From assembly GCF_048128805.1 (NCBI RefSeq), contig NC_135997.1, positions 8,116,616-8,180,615 of the forward strand: a stretch of DNA of 64,000 bases. Reading direction: 5' to 3'. Position 1 is the stretch's first letter. Every line of letters starts with the position of its first letter. The notes under the pieces are model-generated. The model worked only from the letters and a program-made list of their open reading frames with translations. It did not search any database and had not been told where the DNA came from. The position numbers were made by a program, and so were the translations under genes. Shown in pieces: positions 1-12,600 of the stretch. The DNA is from Centroberyx gerrardi (Eukaryota > Chordata > Actinopteri > Beryciformes > Berycidae).

Positions 1-418
1 ACGTTATCATCTAGAGACATTCAACTTTTAGGTATGGGTTAAAGGGAGCTTCAGCCATTTCCATGTAAATGGATGAGTAGAAATGCACACCCACTGGCAG
101 AAGGGCAGAGAAAAGGACACAGCATCTGTCTCACACTCGGTCAGACACACACAACACCAGCCACATACAGTATGTAGATAGACTCTACACTGGCTCTGAA
201 CTAACAGTGCACACACATTGAACAACATACACAGCTTCAGTCTCTTAGTTCGGTCCATCACAGAGAGAGGTTTTAATGATGTCTGGGTGTCAGGTGCAGT
301 AGCTGTGCGGGGCTGTGGCTTGTGTGTGTTTGCATGTGCATGCGTGTGAGTGTGTGTTAATGCATTTCTGTATATGTACTGTATATAAGAACATCTATGC
401 GTGTGTGTTCCCCCTGTG

Positions 419-709
<291 letters not shown>

Positions 710-1003
710 TCAGGCACTTATAAGCCTGCATGCTACCTGGTAAGAGATTATATAATGGCTTGAGATTAGTGCTTTGTTTTTGTGCAGAGAAGAAATCACT
801 ACCATTTAATCATCCAATTTCAATATTCAGCCTAAATGCTCGTACACTGCGTATGCTGTAGGAAATAAGGGTGGCAATATGATAGTGTAAATATAGGAAT
901 TACAAATTAAACGATGTGAAATGAGCTGACCATGAAACATAAATGGTTACAGGTATCTATAAATAGCTCTTGAATGTGGTATCAAACAGATGTCCCGAGA
1001 CTT

Positions 1004-1038
<35 letters not shown>

Positions 1039-1632
1039 GTCCCCTCTGGGAATTCCACAGAAAATTACAAAAAGCAAACATGAACAGAAGAGTGAGAGAG
1101 GCTGCATAAAAACGGGCTCAGTCACAACATCAAAAGGACATCAGTGCAACAATACTACACAAAACCATGGCTACATTCCTGTAAATCAAATCAGAATTGC
1201 AGTGAGTCGCGCTGCATAGCCCACTGTTAAACATGAGAAAAGGTTTTAACGTCAAAACACCACATCTCAAGAAGCTGTGACGTTATGCATGTTTGGTTAA
1301 GAAGAAAAGGCTCTCTACCTGTTGCGTGCGAGCTGATGCCTGCCAGACAGTGTAATTCCATTAGACAAGAAAACGGTGGAGATTGAGAAAACATAATGAC
1401 AGAAATGATGTGGTCACACAACCAGAAAGCTTCCTTATTTCTTTCTCCCAAATCTTTTATGAGCATAAGCAGCAGGTGGCTCAAGTCAAGGGAGGGGAGG
1501 GGGCTAGATGGGAGAGGGAGGGTATATATAGGGACAGGGGATTAAAAACGAGAGAATGGGGAAAGACAGAGAAAGGAGAAGGAAGTAGAATGTTGAGTAA
1601 GAGAGAAAGACACTCTGCACAAGCATGCATGT

Positions 1633-1634
1633 AT

Positions 1635-1687
<53 letters not shown>
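1633..1687. repeat. Compound (GT)n-(GA)n microsatellite
   Basis: About 13 GT units run directly into about 14 GA units. The open frames across it in several phases are purely repeat-driven. Confidence 0.9.
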
Positions 1688-1690
<3 letters not shown>

Positions 1691-4600
1691 GGGAGGTAGG
1701 CTGAAAGAGAGAGACTGCATTGAGAGGTTCTGTGGTGTGGTTGTGTAAGGAAGAAAAGAAAAGCAGGCGTCTCACCGTCATTATCGTTCCATCCTCACAG
1801 ACCTGTTGCTGCTGTTTCTCGTGAACAACTCCTCTTCATTTGAGCCCACAAACACATATCCATCGATCCATCCATTGTTCTCATATTGGATACACGAGGC
1901 TAACCTCTCATCAAAGCAAAAACATAGAGACACAGAGGGAAACAGAGAGAAAGAGAAGCGGCACAGATAGAGGTGGGATCAGGCTGTGATATGTGTCTCT
2001 TCTCAGAGAATCAGCTCCTCTCCTCATGCTCCCTTACTTGCTGCCTCCTACTCATTATCATTCTGTTTCTCTATCTCTCCCTCCAGAAGCACGCACGCTT
2101 GCTCCTGCTGCATGGCAACCACTTGTTAGTCTCACTCAGCTGGTCTGCTGCCTCAGTCATTCACAACATTCCCGCTCAGCAACGCCAGGATGGATGCAGC
2201 AGTATAAACAAGCAATCTGCCTCTTCTTTTTCTTCTCCTTCTCCTCCCCTCCCCTGGTTTATTTGGCTTTTCTCAAAATGACTCCCCTAAAATGTGACAG
2301 GAATACCATGGCTTAGCCAGCAGGAGAAATGCTGCCTCTCGCTGATCCTGACCAGTAAATGCTGCCGCAAAGGTATTTTTGGTACAGCAAAGCAATATCC
2401 TCAAAGCTTGGTTTGATGATGTGTTTTTAATTGGTGCAGCTTGCTCTGGTCAAATTGAATTAGCCCCTCTGCTCAAAGGCTTATGATTGCAAGCCCCCTG
2501 GACATGATGAGGGAGAAGAGACTGGCACTTAAAGAGACCCCAGTGAATGAAACACAGTATTACATAGGAAAACAAACAGCAGGTCAACTGATACCAGAAT
2601 GCAGCAGTGTAGCCTCTAGCCATCTGTTACGTCAGTTATGCAGTGCAAATTCATATCAGAAATGTAGTTTTTGTCACATTGGTGCAGTGACTCGGATCTT
2701 AGGATATGCTTAGTGGGCCATCATTCCATGAGGGAGATGGCCATTCTTGGTAAGACGGCACTCAGCGGGTGAAACGCTCTTTATGAGAGCAATAACTCAT
2801 GGTTTAGGAAGTAAATGAAGCTTTGTTTTTCTTTTTTGGCTATATAACTAGTACAAGATCAGTCTAAAAAAACAACAGGAGGTGATTGATTACATTCCTC
2901 ACATTTACTCTCAAGGTTTTAAACCACTGCATTGCCTTTTTGGCGTTTTTGCTTGGGTCAGTAGGATTTTCTAGTTTAGATGTGGTGTTATCGTTGGGCA
3001 GGTTTAGCTGGAGTCAGATAGGAGAGCACCTCCTCCACTCTATTTGTCAAAGCATTTGAGTTTAAATTGGAGGTAGCTCCTACTCTTAAGCACAGAAAAA
3101 AAATTGTTTTATTTCAATGACGATCCTGGCAAAATAGATTAGGAGATGACAATTGTAATTGCATTCAATTCAATCAAACAGACAAGATTAAAATGTGAAA
3201 CTATGGGCTCACAGTACAATAAAGTCTATGGTCTTCAGTGATGTGTCCAGTTAGTATGAATAGTATGATGCATAATGTATCCATAAGAGTGAATTTGCTG
3301 TTGCAGAGTAAACCCTCTCAAGTGTCCTTGAGGATTTCTCAGTCTTTTCTTATGAATATTGATGAAAATGAACACAACTTGATTGACTTAAATTACAGCA
3401 ATTACATTTTTTTGATTGCCTCCATGATATTTGTCGCCACTCAGAACAAGCTTTTATGCAGTCGTTAGTATGCTGATGTGCTTTAGGCTCTTTTGGCTCC
3501 GGCACAGGAACAGCTGAGAAGCTCTGAACCTGTTGCATAAAGGACATTAAAATACTGTCCATAGGACATTAGGGTAAAGATTACCAGACTTTATCTCAGT
3601 CAGACAACCGGTCAGCAGCACTGATACTGATACTGAGAAGTGTAAAACGATGACTCTATTAACTGACTATTCTTACAGTATCCCCTTTAATGCTAATGGA
3701 CTCAACACCACGCCGTGTTTTATGGTGTGATAATACAATCTGTAGGACAAGGTACAAAGAAAGATGCAGTGAAATACCAAGGATTTAAAATACTTAGGAT
3801 TCCACCTATTAGGATTCCCCCATTAGACTGACTGCAGCAATTGCTAATCCTCCTGGGGTCCACAAATTAATTAAATTTACAGGATCCATTGTAAGTTTAA
3901 TTTCCACTGTTAAAAGACAAGCATAGCACATTTCAATCCCATTGAGAGGATTTGATTATCTATAATAAACACTTTAATTAACAATATGCTATAATGGTGC
4001 CAAGGTGATGGTGATGGGACAGACTGGCTTGTGAACAGGCACATCACATCATACAGTACATGTGAGTCTTATTCTAGTAATGGGGCCGTCCAGTAACAGG
4101 GTTTTTAGCTGTCTGGTAAAGCCAAAAGTCAAAAATTGCTATTTCTTCAAAGATGACCACAAAACCTCTGTTTTTGCATCTCTAATTGAGGTTAGAGTTA
4201 CGCATAAGGACTCCAGGGAGGTTCAGGATAGTGTTAAGTTTAAGAGGAGGTATATAATCAACTTTTTAGGTGAAAATTATGATAAGTTATGGGTTGACTA
4301 CAAAGCAACCCAGTAAAACCTCTGTTAAACCTCTGTCAGTCTGAGCCACAGGAGGATGGCAATGTCTTCGTTAGGTTTTTGCAAAGACACCCTAATGTTT
4401 CTCATGATAAATTGGATAACATTTTAGCCTGGACTGTTTCCAAGGGAGCCATTACAGAGAACTCTGTTGTAATAACTATTGACTCCAGGAGGAATCAGGT
4501 CCACAGAGACCTAGCCTGCAGTTTCTACCCGGACTGTGCTGAGACATCATTATTACAGTTTTATCTGCAAATGCGGCGGGATTCCTTAATTTTTTCTCTC

Positions 4601-5464
4601 TGCTACTCAAATATTGTGACATTAGGAGTCACCTTCCAGTTTACATTTCTACCTGCAGCTCCTAAATGCACTATATGATCCAAAATGACAAAAATGCAGA
4701 ACATTTGCACTTATTCTTCTTTAGTGAAGCCATTATCATTTTTCAGCACTCTTGGCATCCAACACTATATGGATTGTGCAGCATTCCTAGGTGGGATGTA
4801 TACTACTTCAAACAATTAACTTGCAAAGGAAATGTATTATCAGTTTACTGACTTGGTGTTTCATTTATAGAGTAATACATGTATGTTCAAGGTTAATTCT
4901 GCTGCTATATTGTAGGTCAATCTGATGGTTAGCAATCCAGTGTGTTTGCAATCCACCCCTTCATCACACCTGACTCAGCAATGAGGCCAGTTTCTGAATG
5001 AGGTCAAAATTAAACGCACACATGCAGATTGCACATATGTTGCACTAATTGTTGTAATTGTTGCGTTCTAGTACGCTTATGGCTAACATTTCTCCTTATT
5101 TTCAATGAATGCAGAGATTTAACCAACCAAAATTCAAAATGTCAATGCATTTCTTTATAGGACTCATTTTTAGATAATATAGCAAGCATCTGGGTCAGAG
5201 AAGCGCCCTGGTAGATAGGCCTTAATTACTGACACAGATAAAACACTGTCTGCATCATGTGTCTGTAGTGTGAACTGGTTGTGAAAGGGATTAGCGAGAT
5301 AGAAACTGGCTTGGCTGACAGTGATGACTGTGCATTTTTCCTCAAAATATATAGAAAGATGACGTATGAAAAAAGCACAATTTTGAAACAGGCTATAGAG
5401 TCTGTTTACATAGGGGAAGTCACACAAGAGAGGCACTCTCTCCTCTCCAAACAAATACCATTTA

Positions 5465-5545
5465 TGTGCCCTTAAGCAAGGCACTTCAGCAACTGCCCCG
5501 GTGGAGCTGCTTGCTTCCCAATAGCAGACTACAAGACTGTATTGT
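5465..5545. repeat. SINE body fragment
   Basis: The stretch beginning CCCTTAAGCAAGGCACTT resembles the conserved central/tail part of tRNA-derived fish SINEs. No tRNA-like head with A and B boxes lies next to it, so it is a truncated piece. Confidence 0.4.
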
Positions 5546-6501
5546 TTTTCTTGGCTGCTCCAAGATGTAATGTGTGTAGGTGTCTAAATGTCAGCGCTGC
5601 ACTTCTGTCCAGTCTTGGCCTCAGGACAAAAAAATCATGGTCTTGGCCTCATACCTCAAAAATTTGAACGTGTAAGAGATGGACAAAGATCTCTGTAGGA
5701 GTACACACTAGGCTACTCTAGGTTGTCGACTTTCTGTGGAAGTCCAATTCAGATTGCCTATGTTTTTGCTGCTTGCTGTCCCACAGTACTAGACCTACTG
5801 TGCAGATTCTGTACAAATGTTACAGAATATATTGTATCAAGAAAATGAAATTACTCTCCCATTAGAGTAATGGTGTACCAATCAATAGTTTCAGGAATGA
5901 TGAATTGGCTTGGCTTTATACGATAATCAATATGGCAAACATTTTTCTTCTGACACTGCTGGTGTGCTGCTTTGAATATATACAGTGCTATACTATAGGT
6001 ATTATTACTGAATTACACTCATTCCAATTAGAAAACAAATGTACAACTATATCATTAAAATAGGAGTTTTAAAAGACAGCATTCATGGATCTTGGAAAAT
6101 AATTGACATGATCTGGCCTTGGTCTTGTACTTGGATCAGAACTGCTTTAGGTCTTGCACAGGGCTTGGCCTTGTTTCGGTCTGGACTGGAGTGATGTAGC
6201 ACAGGTGGGCGATCAGAGACCAGGCATGTATGTACCATATCTATTAGAAGGTATTTGTTTCTTCCCATGGCTATAGTTTTGCATTTTATCTGTCCACCCC
6301 CCCCTCCCCTCCCGAACGCTCACGCACGCACGCACACCTCATCCCACCCACATGGTCTGCATGCTCAGCAGGGAATTTAATTGCTGACTCCTCAATCCAT
6401 GTTTGCCAACCACGGAGAAATCTGTGCAATCTCTTGATTTGTGGGCATAAAATATTCACACTTTATCTCTGCATTCCTCTCCTCTTCGCCCCTCCCTCCC
6501 A

Positions 6502-6526
6502 TATTCTATTCTATTCTATTCTATTG
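6502..6526. repeat. (ATTCT)n pentanucleotide repeat
   Basis: Four to five tandem copies of ATTCT immediately upstream of the myef2 promoter region. Confidence 0.7.
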
Positions 6527-6556
6527 ACCAAGGCCCCCTCTGTATTTTGTGCATAG

Positions 6557-6569
6557 GCTGCCTAGCAAC
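6557..6569. promoter_or_regulatory. RFX X-box-like motif upstream of myef2
   Basis: GCTGCCTAGCAAC fits the bipartite X-box consensus RYYNYY-N-RRNRAC. It lies about 100 bp before the myef2 ATG, in a short CpG-containing stretch that is probably the promoter/5' UTR. This is a motif match only; the real promoter has not been mapped. Confidence 0.3.
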
Positions 6570-6670
6570 ACATTCCAAGTCTCGCGTTGGAGGCAAAAAT
6601 CGCCGCTGCACATTTTGAACTGCGTAGCGACAGGGGCATCTTGCGTTGTGTGAGGCAAACAAACCTCAAC

Positions 6671-9600
6671 ATGGCAGATGTTATAACTCTTGATGATGAC
6701 CTAAAGCAAGAGGAAACCGCTGTGCACATCCCGGTTGAAACCGAGGAATCATCTCAAGACACCACCAATGGCGTGAAAACGTAACTGAAAATGTTTTATT
6801 GATCCATCCCGTCTGTGCAGCGGTTAGCTAACGTTAGCTAAGATGGAGTCCTGTGTAGCTAAGCTAGCTAATGTTAGCGAAGAAGCATTGTAACGTTAAG
6901 GTTAGGCCTACAGTGCCTTGTGTAATAGATGTTAGCTAGTTAACATGGCGCCCGAAGGCTATTTTATGTGTAGAGTCTCAAAATTATGTCACATTTAGGC
7001 TAGGTGGTACAGTGCAATAGCGCACCTGTAGTGGGTGTGAATCTCAGTTTGTTTTGCTAGCTTGGTAGCTAACGTTAGCTAACAATACCGAGTCCAAAGC
7101 CAGCGAGTTAAACATATGTCAGTTGACTTAGTCAAATATGCCGGATTCAGCTCACATGATGATACCGCTACAGCCAACATTAGCGTTCCTGCTAAACCCC
7201 GCTCAGCTCATCAGTCTGCAGTAATGTTTACATTCGTGAGTTGTGCTGAGGTAACGTTAGCTGCATATGGCTACGTTATGCTACACTATCAACCAATGAA
7301 TGAATGACTATTCTCTTTGCCCCATCACAGTTTGAAATGCCCGTTAATATAACTGCGGTTAGTGATTGTGGTTTTGAGTTAGGCTATACTCTGACTTACT
7401 GCTTAATACGTTTTGTAGAGAAGCTGAAGAAACCCAGGCACCCAAAGAAAAGCCTGAACCTAAAGAGAAGTCCTCTGGGAGCAGAAGAGGAAACCGCTAC
7501 CATCCCTACAAAGACAAACATGGTGGTGCGGGAGACAAGAAGGGTGCTCACAGGAACCGGGTGTTCATCAGCAACATCCCCTATGATATGAAGTGGCAGG
7601 CTATTAAAGATCTAATGCGCGAGAAAGGTAATTTCTCAGGATGTTAGGGCGATGCTTTCCCCCTCTCTGTCTCTTCAGCTGATCAGAAGTTCTTGACCTC
7701 TCTTCCTTTGTTACCAGATGGATCACCCTGCTTATAGTAGTAGTCAATTAGATGTTCTTACCTTTCTCTGGATGCCCTTAGTGCAGATGGTAGGGAACCA
7801 GCATAGTGCGATATTAGCTTACTGGAGTTTTACTTAACTCTTGGTTGGACACCAATTTAGTTTGGACTGATATGTCTGTGAGAAAAGGAAGATGAGCTTA
7901 GTTATTTTGAGAACTTGTTTTATGGTATTGTCAGCTCCTAAATGTAACCTCAAACCAGTAGTAGTATTGACTGTTGTATGATTTTGTTGCATCTGTTGTA
8001 AGGTGAACCTTAATTCTATAAATGAAACTATTGTTATGCTCTACCTTCTGAACTATGGGGTTTTAATAAGCCTTTTGAAAGGTGAGAGGACAGTTTCAAA
8101 ACTCTCAACTGCCATCAATGGAATCTTGTTGACCAACTGATCAATATTGAAGTCTTTTGAATTTCCCAGGTTGAATGTAGCTGTGTTTCTCTCTGGCCTT
8201 GGCCTGTGGGTGTCTCAGTCACTGCCCAGAAAGGCATGGTGTTGTCTGGTGGGATGTTGGTCTGGGCTGACTGTTGATCATTAATGGGACATCTCCATCT
8301 GTAGCGGCATTGCCAAGGCCAACGGCGACGTGAAGACTTGGTGACTTAAATCCCTTTGTTCTCTTGGTATTTTTCCTTTGTATGTCTCATGTAGTTGGTG
8401 AGGTTACATACGTGGAGCTCTTTAAGGATGCTGAAGGAAAGTCAAGGGTAAGTGATGTGGTCAACTTGCTGCACGAGGTTTTAAATGCCCTCAGCAGTCT
8501 CTTTATCATCAAGTGCTCTTTTAGGTACTGATCCTTTGGGTCTGTCTACGATATGTTACTGAACTGGAGATAGGTTGTGTTTAGAGCCTGATAGATGGCT
8601 AATGATTGATTTTCATTTGAAAGGGAGATGTCTCGTTGATTCTGGAAAAGTAGCCTAACGAACTCATCTAAGAGTACACCTTTGTTTTTGTTGTTGTCAT
8701 TTCAATTGGTGTCAAAGTTTGTCTGTTTGGCCATTTTCCAAAGGGAAATGTGGATTGCGTGATTTGTCTTATTTATTGACCCTGACTGTCTCAAAATCTT
8801 ACATTACAATTCTTTTATATAGCACAACTCTCTCTTCAAAGGAACAAAACACTTCTGTAAGATATTGTAGATTTTTCGATATTTAACTTAAAGAAAACAT
8901 GCCATATAGGCATACTATACACTGTTTTGCTTTATTGTCATGGTAAAACTGGTTATACCAAACTAGGTATTATATGAATCTACTAATGCATTTCTAATTT
9001 TCTACCTTCATATTTCATTTCAGTGCACACCATTCAAATGTTTTAACCAAGTTTAAGTTAAATCACAGTGCATAGGTGTGTTTGTGTGACACGGGTTATC
9101 CCAAACCTTTTTCTAGCCCTACTGTCATTTTTTAAAGACCAAAATTGTAAACTAGCAACAGTGTTGTGCTTTGGATAATGACAAGAATATGCACTTATTG
9201 GGCTTTAAATCATAAGTTTAAAACACACTTGATCACTAACAAAAGCCTGCTGGTTCAAGCTGGCAACCAAATATTTGGCCAACATGCAGTATAGAAAATA
9301 CTAGAAGCATGTTGATAAATTAAGTTTATAATGTTCATGTGCTTTGTTTTGATTGTAACGGTGTTTTGTTTACTCCCTCCACTCTGGATGTATGTGCTAC
9401 CTGAACTCCATAATTCTCCTTGGTTAGGGTTGTGGGTAAGAAACTGCATCATATTCTCTAATTTAGATTTTTTTTTTTTTATCTCAAATTTGCATGGCCT
9501 CATGTGATGTCTCTGTTGTCTCTGCCTCTCCAGTGTGGTGGAGTTCAAAGATGAAGAGTTTGTGAAGAAGGCAATAGAAACTATGAACAAGCATGACCTG

Positions 9601-12600
9601 AGCGGACGGCCACTCAACATCAAGGAGGTAGGAACGATTTAGGGCAATTATGGCATAAAAATGATAATCCCAATTATTTTTTGCTTCATGATTATCAATC
9701 AGGATTATTTGTTTCAGTTTCAGGAAACACAATTATTATATTGCACTTTTCCAACATATATTTTCACTTTTTCACTTTTTTCAGTGTAGTATTTCTCAAA
9801 ATAGCAGCAGCTAGAAAGTAAAATTTTCACTCTTGCTGTCTTACGCTTATTATATAAAGCAAACTTTGCCTTGTTTGTCGCCATCTTGTTTAAAACCAGA
9901 GTATCTCCAAATAACAGACAAAGATCCATTTAGGAACTAAAATAACGTTTTTCACATTCAGACTCGGGAGAAGAATTTTTCTCTCTGACATTGGGCCGAT
10001 CCATTCTTTTCCACGTTGCTTGCCGCTGCGTTTTTCCAAAGATGGTCTCTGATGGTTTCTCTCTTTCTTTCCCACCGGAGCTGCATGCTTCTCCACCTAA
10101 ACTTTTGTTTTGGTCACATTTGGGTGCACGTGCATTCAAAGGTTGTGACTGGTCACGCATTATGGAAGCGCTTAATGTACCACACTTTTACCACACTGTA
10201 CTGAACTTTCAGTGAATTGAAAATATAATAAACATTTAATATTGCAGAATAACTCAATTATTAATCGTGGAAACAGAAAATTGCAATATACAATTATCTA
10301 GGGTTAATTGTGCAGCCGTAGAGCAATTGGATAAATATTTGACTGCATCATATTGGTAGTATCATAGTGACAAGATGGAAATGAAAATGTTCTTGCTATA
10401 TTATCTTGGATTAGAGATAAATTGTAATATTTTTTTCTTACACAAGGACCCTGATGGGGAACATGCGCGGCGCGTGCTGCAGCGCATGGGAGGAATACAC
10501 CAGGGAGGTCGAGGACAGGAAGGGGGGCCAGGCGGGATGAACCTGCCACCCTCCATTGCCAACAACCCCAACATCCCACCTGAGGTCATCAACTCGCTGC
10601 AGGGTGGACGACTGGGCACCACCGTGTTTGTGGCCAATGTGAGGACACAGTAGTACAGTCTCCAAATCTGGCTAAAAATGATTGTACATGATCATTACAA
10701 ATCGCTGTGTTCTATTGTTGTTTTGCAGCTGGATTTCAAGGTGGGCTGGAAGAAGTTAAAGGAGGTGTTTAGCATGGCAGGTGTGGTGAAACGGGCCGAT
10801 GTAAAGGAGGATAAGGACGGCAAGAGCAGAGGAATGGGAACGGTCACTTTTGAGCAGCCACTGGAGGCTGTACAGGCCATATGTATCCTACAGAATCCAG
10901 TATCAAAACAGAAACACACACATGCACACAGCAGTCCTTTCCAGTTTTATAGCAACCTTCTCCTTGACTCTGGACTCAGCCATGTTCAATGGACAGATGC
11001 TGTTTGACAGACAAATGCATGTTAAAATGGTATGTTATCATTGGTTATCTTATCACTCTACTGAAGTTGTACAGAGCATGTTAAAATGTGTTTTTACATT
11101 TATGTTGTGTTGTTTTATAGGATGAGAAATCTCTTCCACCTGATGATTTCCGTCAAGCAGAAAAAGCACCTCAGTTACCGAGTAAGTAAACTGTAGTCCC
11201 TCTGTCAGTTGTTAAAACCAAATTCATGTCTATCAGTTCTGACAGGTTTACAGGTTCGGAGAACTTGCCACATGCTGACAAACAGTAAAGATGCCGTGCT
11301 CATACCAAATGACTAGTTATAGTTATACCTCTAAATGCTGACTGATGAAGCTGTATTCTATACCCACAATTACCTTTTTTCTCTTACTGTAATAAATCAT
11401 GGCATGTCAGGTCACCACTTGAATAGGATTCCACTCAGGCTTGTTGAAAAACAATGTCTTCCAGAACAGGCCTGAGAAAAGAAATGGTTATTGCCATGGC
11501 AGTGGAATAGGAAGTAGAGTAGCCTACTTAAGAACTTTAGAAACCATTAATGTTTGTAACCATAAAAGTTACAAACATTTATTGAGAGAGCACAAAAACA
11601 TTTTTCTAGTGGATTCCTATGGAGGATCTGTAATTCTGTTGCTATCTATATTCTCCTTGATGCATAATGTATTCATACATTTATGCATAAGTGCTACAAT
11701 TAAACTGTCCTTTTTTTTTTTATTGTTTGTTTTGTGTGTAGGGGGTCTAGGGGGTATTGGGATGGGACTAGGACCAGGAGGGCAGCCTATTAATGCCAAC
11801 CGTCTGAGTGGAGGAGGAGGCATGGGCTCTATGGGGCCTGGAGGTCAGTCAGCTCTGTAGTCTCTAGGTGGGAAACGCTCCCACATACTACACTACACAA
11901 CATACAACATACATATGCCAGCGTTTGTGACGAGCCTCGATAATGACATTGTGAACAGGACAAGATGTGTAAATGCTAATTGAAGAGGTTTAGTATAATT
12001 TTGTATAGTTTTGCATTCTTCATTTGATTATTCTTTTTTGTAAATATAATTGTATCATTCCTGATAAGTCTAAACAACAATCATTGAATCGGACAGAACT
12101 AGATGGTCAACACATTCACACCACAACACAGCATTCATCAACAACATCAACAACTTTGAGCAGCATTCTCTTAATACTTAATGCAAAGCAAACAAACATA
12201 CTCAGTTAATGTGTAAACCATTAAACCATCAGCTCTTGGCAGCCATACTTACTTGGCTCATCCAGTGACCCTGCAGCAGTCTGAATGTGGGTTATAGAGA
12301 TAAGAAAAGTAGAGTTGCTAAAAACTAAAATTCTGGGCTTTACCAAACTGCTAGGTTTTAGGAACTGGCTGACACTGCTCCCAAAAGTTAGCTATCCATA
12401 GATACGTACCCATTGACACGGCTTTGACTGACTTGCTGGTTCTCTGCCTTAGGTATGGATGTTCCAGGTTACGGTGGAATGAACAGACTTGGAGGAGGTA
12501 AGGTTTTCACTAGCTTTCATTGCTGTCTCTGTGTGAATTATTGGACTGGTGGGACTATCCTCTCCTTTCTGTGGAGGGAATGGGAGAGCGCTGGTGAAAC

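Noticed and set aside
4062-4678. Two adjacent plus-strand open frames of 84 and 99 codons
   Set aside because: No recognisable domain, no splice sites linking them and no neighbouring gene context; probably chance.
6587-6670. Upstream in-frame ATG for myef2
   Set aside because: It would add 28 residues not resembling the family; the family N terminus begins with Met-Ala-Asp, matching the ATG at 6671.
9255-9623. Minus-strand 122-codon open frame
   Set aside because: Antisense to myef2 exon 4 and its intron; no domain.
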